64,000 nucleotides of DNA. Source: Apostichopus japonicus (taxonomy: Eukaryota > Echinodermata > Holothuroidea > Aspidochirotida > Stichopodidae). This document shows, piece after piece, positions 61,022 to 64,000 of the stretch (position 1 is the stretch's first letter; each line of letters starts with the position of its first letter). The stretch is taken from assembly GCF_037975245.1 (NCBI RefSeq), contig NC_092568.1, positions 17,813,001 to 17,877,000 of the forward strand. Reading direction: 5' to 3'. The position numbers and the translations under genes were made by a program. Under the pieces are notes generated by a model. The model was not told where the DNA came from. It saw only the letters and a program-made list of their open reading frames with translations, and searched no databases.

Positions 61022-63200
61022 TTTACTTCCAATTTTGATTGTAAACAATTTATACCAGGCCCTGTGTAATATCGTACAACAGATGCCGCAGGGTTACAGT
61101 TATAGTGAATTAGTGAATATCGCTGTGGTATGTGTTTATATGGTGTGACAATGAGTACTGTAGTAGCGTTATTGTGACGCAGAATCCTCACTCTGCTTGG
61201 CTACCTTTCAATCATGAACGAACTATAAAATCGGGTACAAAATTATAAAACGAAGACTAGCAACGCAGGCTAGTGCTAACTTTGTAAACATCGGTCGATC
61301 GATAAATTGTCCTTTCAGATTAAAGTCCGTGTCTAGTACCATTGGCCATGCTATAAGAGCACCAACTTCGATAAATGATTAAACAAAAACGGGAGCATAA
61401 TTTATTCATTAATGAATGGTTCTGTCTGTTTGAGTCCTTTTTATTGCTTTTACGGTAGAGTTAGAAACATGTAAGAGCTGCTTTGAAATGATATTTATAC
61501 ATGATATAATTGCAGCTCTCTGATTCGTTACAGCTTTCCGTATGCACAAGTCGCGTGCTTTTGATATGAATCTGAACAAAATTAGATCTGTCATGCGGAA
61601 ACCACAATGACACCATGCAAATGCAAAAAATGCATTGTTAGTCTAAGTTTAGTTAGAAATCACTCATTTGTCTACCAAAGTAGAAGTGATATATTTCTCG
61701 GATTAATATGACTACGTTTCACGTTGATTGTAGCTGGACTTTGTTCACATATGAAGTGAAAACATGACAATACCTTAAACAACAATCATGTAAGACAACA
61801 TGCATATGTGTGCAGAGAACTAATTTAACTATCGAAGTAAGTATACGTTGGATGCCTAATATAACAACGCATAAAGTAGAACGATGCGCAAATCACGTTA
61901 AGTTATTCGAGACAGTCCACTATTTAACTTGCATAGAAAACTTAAATCTACTCTTTGAATTATTATATAGTGCAGGAATAGCATAGGCCAAATCTGCATG
62001 TTATCAGAGCAATGCATGAATGGTCAATAATAAATCACGGTAATAAGAAATAAACTATTGCATGTCGAATGATTTGTAATAAAGAATTAATTATGGGTTA
62101 TGAAAAGATGTGTTGATAATTTACACGCCAAATATATGCAGGTTCCATGTTTGCTATAAACAAACATTTAAATAATGTGCTATAAGTTGTCAATGTTGTA
62201 ACAACAAACTGATAATGATATATATTGCTATGACAAAATATATTTTGCCAGCATTACTGCAGGTAATAAAGTTGCAAATAACTTTGTTATAAAATTAATA
62301 ACTTGCACAGCAAATCGAAAAAATGTTTATTTGCATACAATGTTTTGGTTTGTTGGTTGAACCTTAATGAGTTTCTTGTTTTAGTTTTCTCTGTCAATCT
62401 TTCTTAACGATTTGTGAGTAAATGATTAGTCACGGTTGATCCTGCAATCGGTCTAACATGAGGCTTTCATTCTCTGCTTTGCATACACCGTGGTGTATGG
62501 TGTAGACAAGCTTGGAACACTCGATGCCGTATTAGGTAAGGTAAACCTTGACTGACTACAACACGCCACAAAACTCGTTGGCCACAGGTCCAGACCGAAC
62601 CACGAGCGCACTGTTAGTGTCAACTGTACTTGAATCAGTTTAGCGAAACAAAATACTGAGCGTACTATCGTCAGGGAATGAAAATGAACATCCAAGGTAA
62701 TTCTTACTGAATCTTGAAAGTAATGTACAACATAAGATATTGCTCTTCAATAATTGTTTTAATAGTACTTTTATTGCATGTACCAGAATCACGAAATTCT
62801 AATCTAGGCTAATCAGTAACCACATTATGATTCTGACTCATCTTAGAACCAGTTTCCACTTCTAAGTGATTCACCAATTTCACCGAATCACGTACATGTG
62901 TGTTAAAATGTTACATTTTAACATCCTTATTGGCACGTCATATCCATGAAACTTTGTTGGCCTTCAAGCCTAAAACATGGTTGATACTGTGGCAGCAATG
63001 TTCTTGGGGGAGTAAAATGACACAGGTCTTATGCTCACCCCTTTATGTATAGTCAGGCCTCCTGTAATAATTTGTTTGGGCTTTGACTCAAGTTCCTTTA
63101 ATCAGTATGATCATGCATTAGGTATGAATGATATTTATACGTTGGGCTATAGTAGAAATATCAAAACCACCCAAAAACTGAGTTAAGATAAGCACATATG
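61022..63200. other. Upstream of the PH gene, no further gene seen
   Basis: Expected to contain the PH gene promoter. AT-rich. The short frames (for example 62453-62695, minus) show no family. Confidence 0.4.
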
Positions 63201-63211
63201 AAAATATTTGT

Positions 63212-63900
63212 AAATAAGACTCGCCCAAAACTGCATGCCGTCCTCTAAAAAAAGTTAACTTTCTATTTCCTGCAAGTAGATAATTTTTTGTAGCTAGACA
63301 ATTATGCAGACAGTAATGAAACATGACACCATGTTATTTGTAGCTGGACCTGAGATGTCCATCGCTGCTATACATACACACTTCTGTGGGTATTGACCGA
63401 AGCTGTATGCATTGACTGTACACTAGTGCCTAATTACTGTACGAACGGTGTGTAATTTCGCTGTAAGCTTGCAGTGCTACCCAAGTATGCGTGCGCCCGG
63501 TGTAGAAATACAAAATCATGAACGGTAGAGATCCTCTGATATGTAATTGCAAAAAATTTTGAAAACAAATGTGATGCCCACTGATGGAATCATTGACTGC
63601 CTAAATCAAGCGGTATCGGTACGCCCATAAGAGCATACAAATATGTTTTCTGTGTATCAGTGTGTACAACAGTGTTCAGTAAACCTGAGTTGCGAAATAA
63701 CAACACACGCCATAGGCTCCTACTGTAGCGGCAATGCAGTACTTTATACATTCTGCAACTAGCACTGTTGTATACTGTACACTGGAGTATTGACAGGGAT
63801 CGATGGTGGTGTCTAACAGTGCTGTTACACCTCGTTTGATTTAGGTCAGATTACCGGCCCCAGACGTTTATTTTGATGCGCGAGTCTTAAATCGCTCTAA
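63212..63900 (-). mobile_element. Third copy of the GAGTC-ended MITE, inverted and longer
   Basis: Begins agactcgccc and ends gcgcgagtctt. The middle matches the 15682 and 16448 copies in reverse, including the tgtgggtattgacc and cactagtg blocks. It has about 300 bp of extra sequence near 63440-63760. Confidence 0.65.
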
Positions 63901-64000
63901 AGCACCATGTACGCCTAGCCAATTTGCCCAATGCTCAGTAGGCCTACATTTTATGTGTGTGATAATCACATTCAAAATCAGTTTTGAAATTTTTCGAAAA

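Overview
The window is eukaryotic nuclear DNA: it has spliced genes with GT-AG introns, several classes of transposons and satellites, long gene-poor AT-rich stretches and no prokaryotic gene organisation. Gene content and repeat style suggest a marine deuterostome invertebrate, most likely an echinoderm, but that is an inference from general impression and not proven here.

Four protein-coding genes can be assembled exon by exon with matching splice phases. (1) Minus strand, 19835 down to 10136: a complete 8-exon peroxisomal (S)-2-hydroxy-acid oxidase (HAO1/HAO2 family), 361 residues, ending in the peroxisomal signal SKL. (2) Plus strand, 31412 to 35533: a complete 4-exon BTB-BACK-Kelch protein (KLHL family), 579 residues. 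(3) Plus strand, 39655 to 44807: a 6-exon gene for a 271-residue protein recognisable as NSL1, a subunit of the Mis12 kinetochore complex. (4) Minus strand, 61021 down to 59117: a 2-exon gene for a 145-residue protein that is almost entirely one PH domain and ends in a CaaX box. The four have no evident functional connection, as is usual for neighbouring animal genes.

Layout: 1-10 kb is repeat-dense and gene-free, with 0.8-kb inverted arms, a nested hAT pair and TTAA-flanked elements. 10.1-19.8 kb is the HAO gene, whose introns hold three different satellite arrays and two MITEs. 20.4-24.5 kb is a nest of non-autonomous hAT elements with readable target-site duplications, three levels deep. 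24.5-26.5 kb carries two LINE 3' ends. 29.7-30.5 kb, 45.7-46.1 kb and 51.7-52.2 kb carry a dispersed repeat rich in AGGTCA half-sites. 31-45 kb holds the KLHL and NSL1 genes. 49.5-50.2 kb is a minisatellite, 50.2-59.1 kb is AT-rich and empty of recognised genes, and 59-61 kb is the PH gene.

The most unusual structures are the three-level hAT nest with a paralogous empty site about 21 kb away, a satellite in the last HAO intron whose monomer appears to be the exon 7/intron 7 boundary itself, and a hairpin core shared by hAT families with otherwise different ends.
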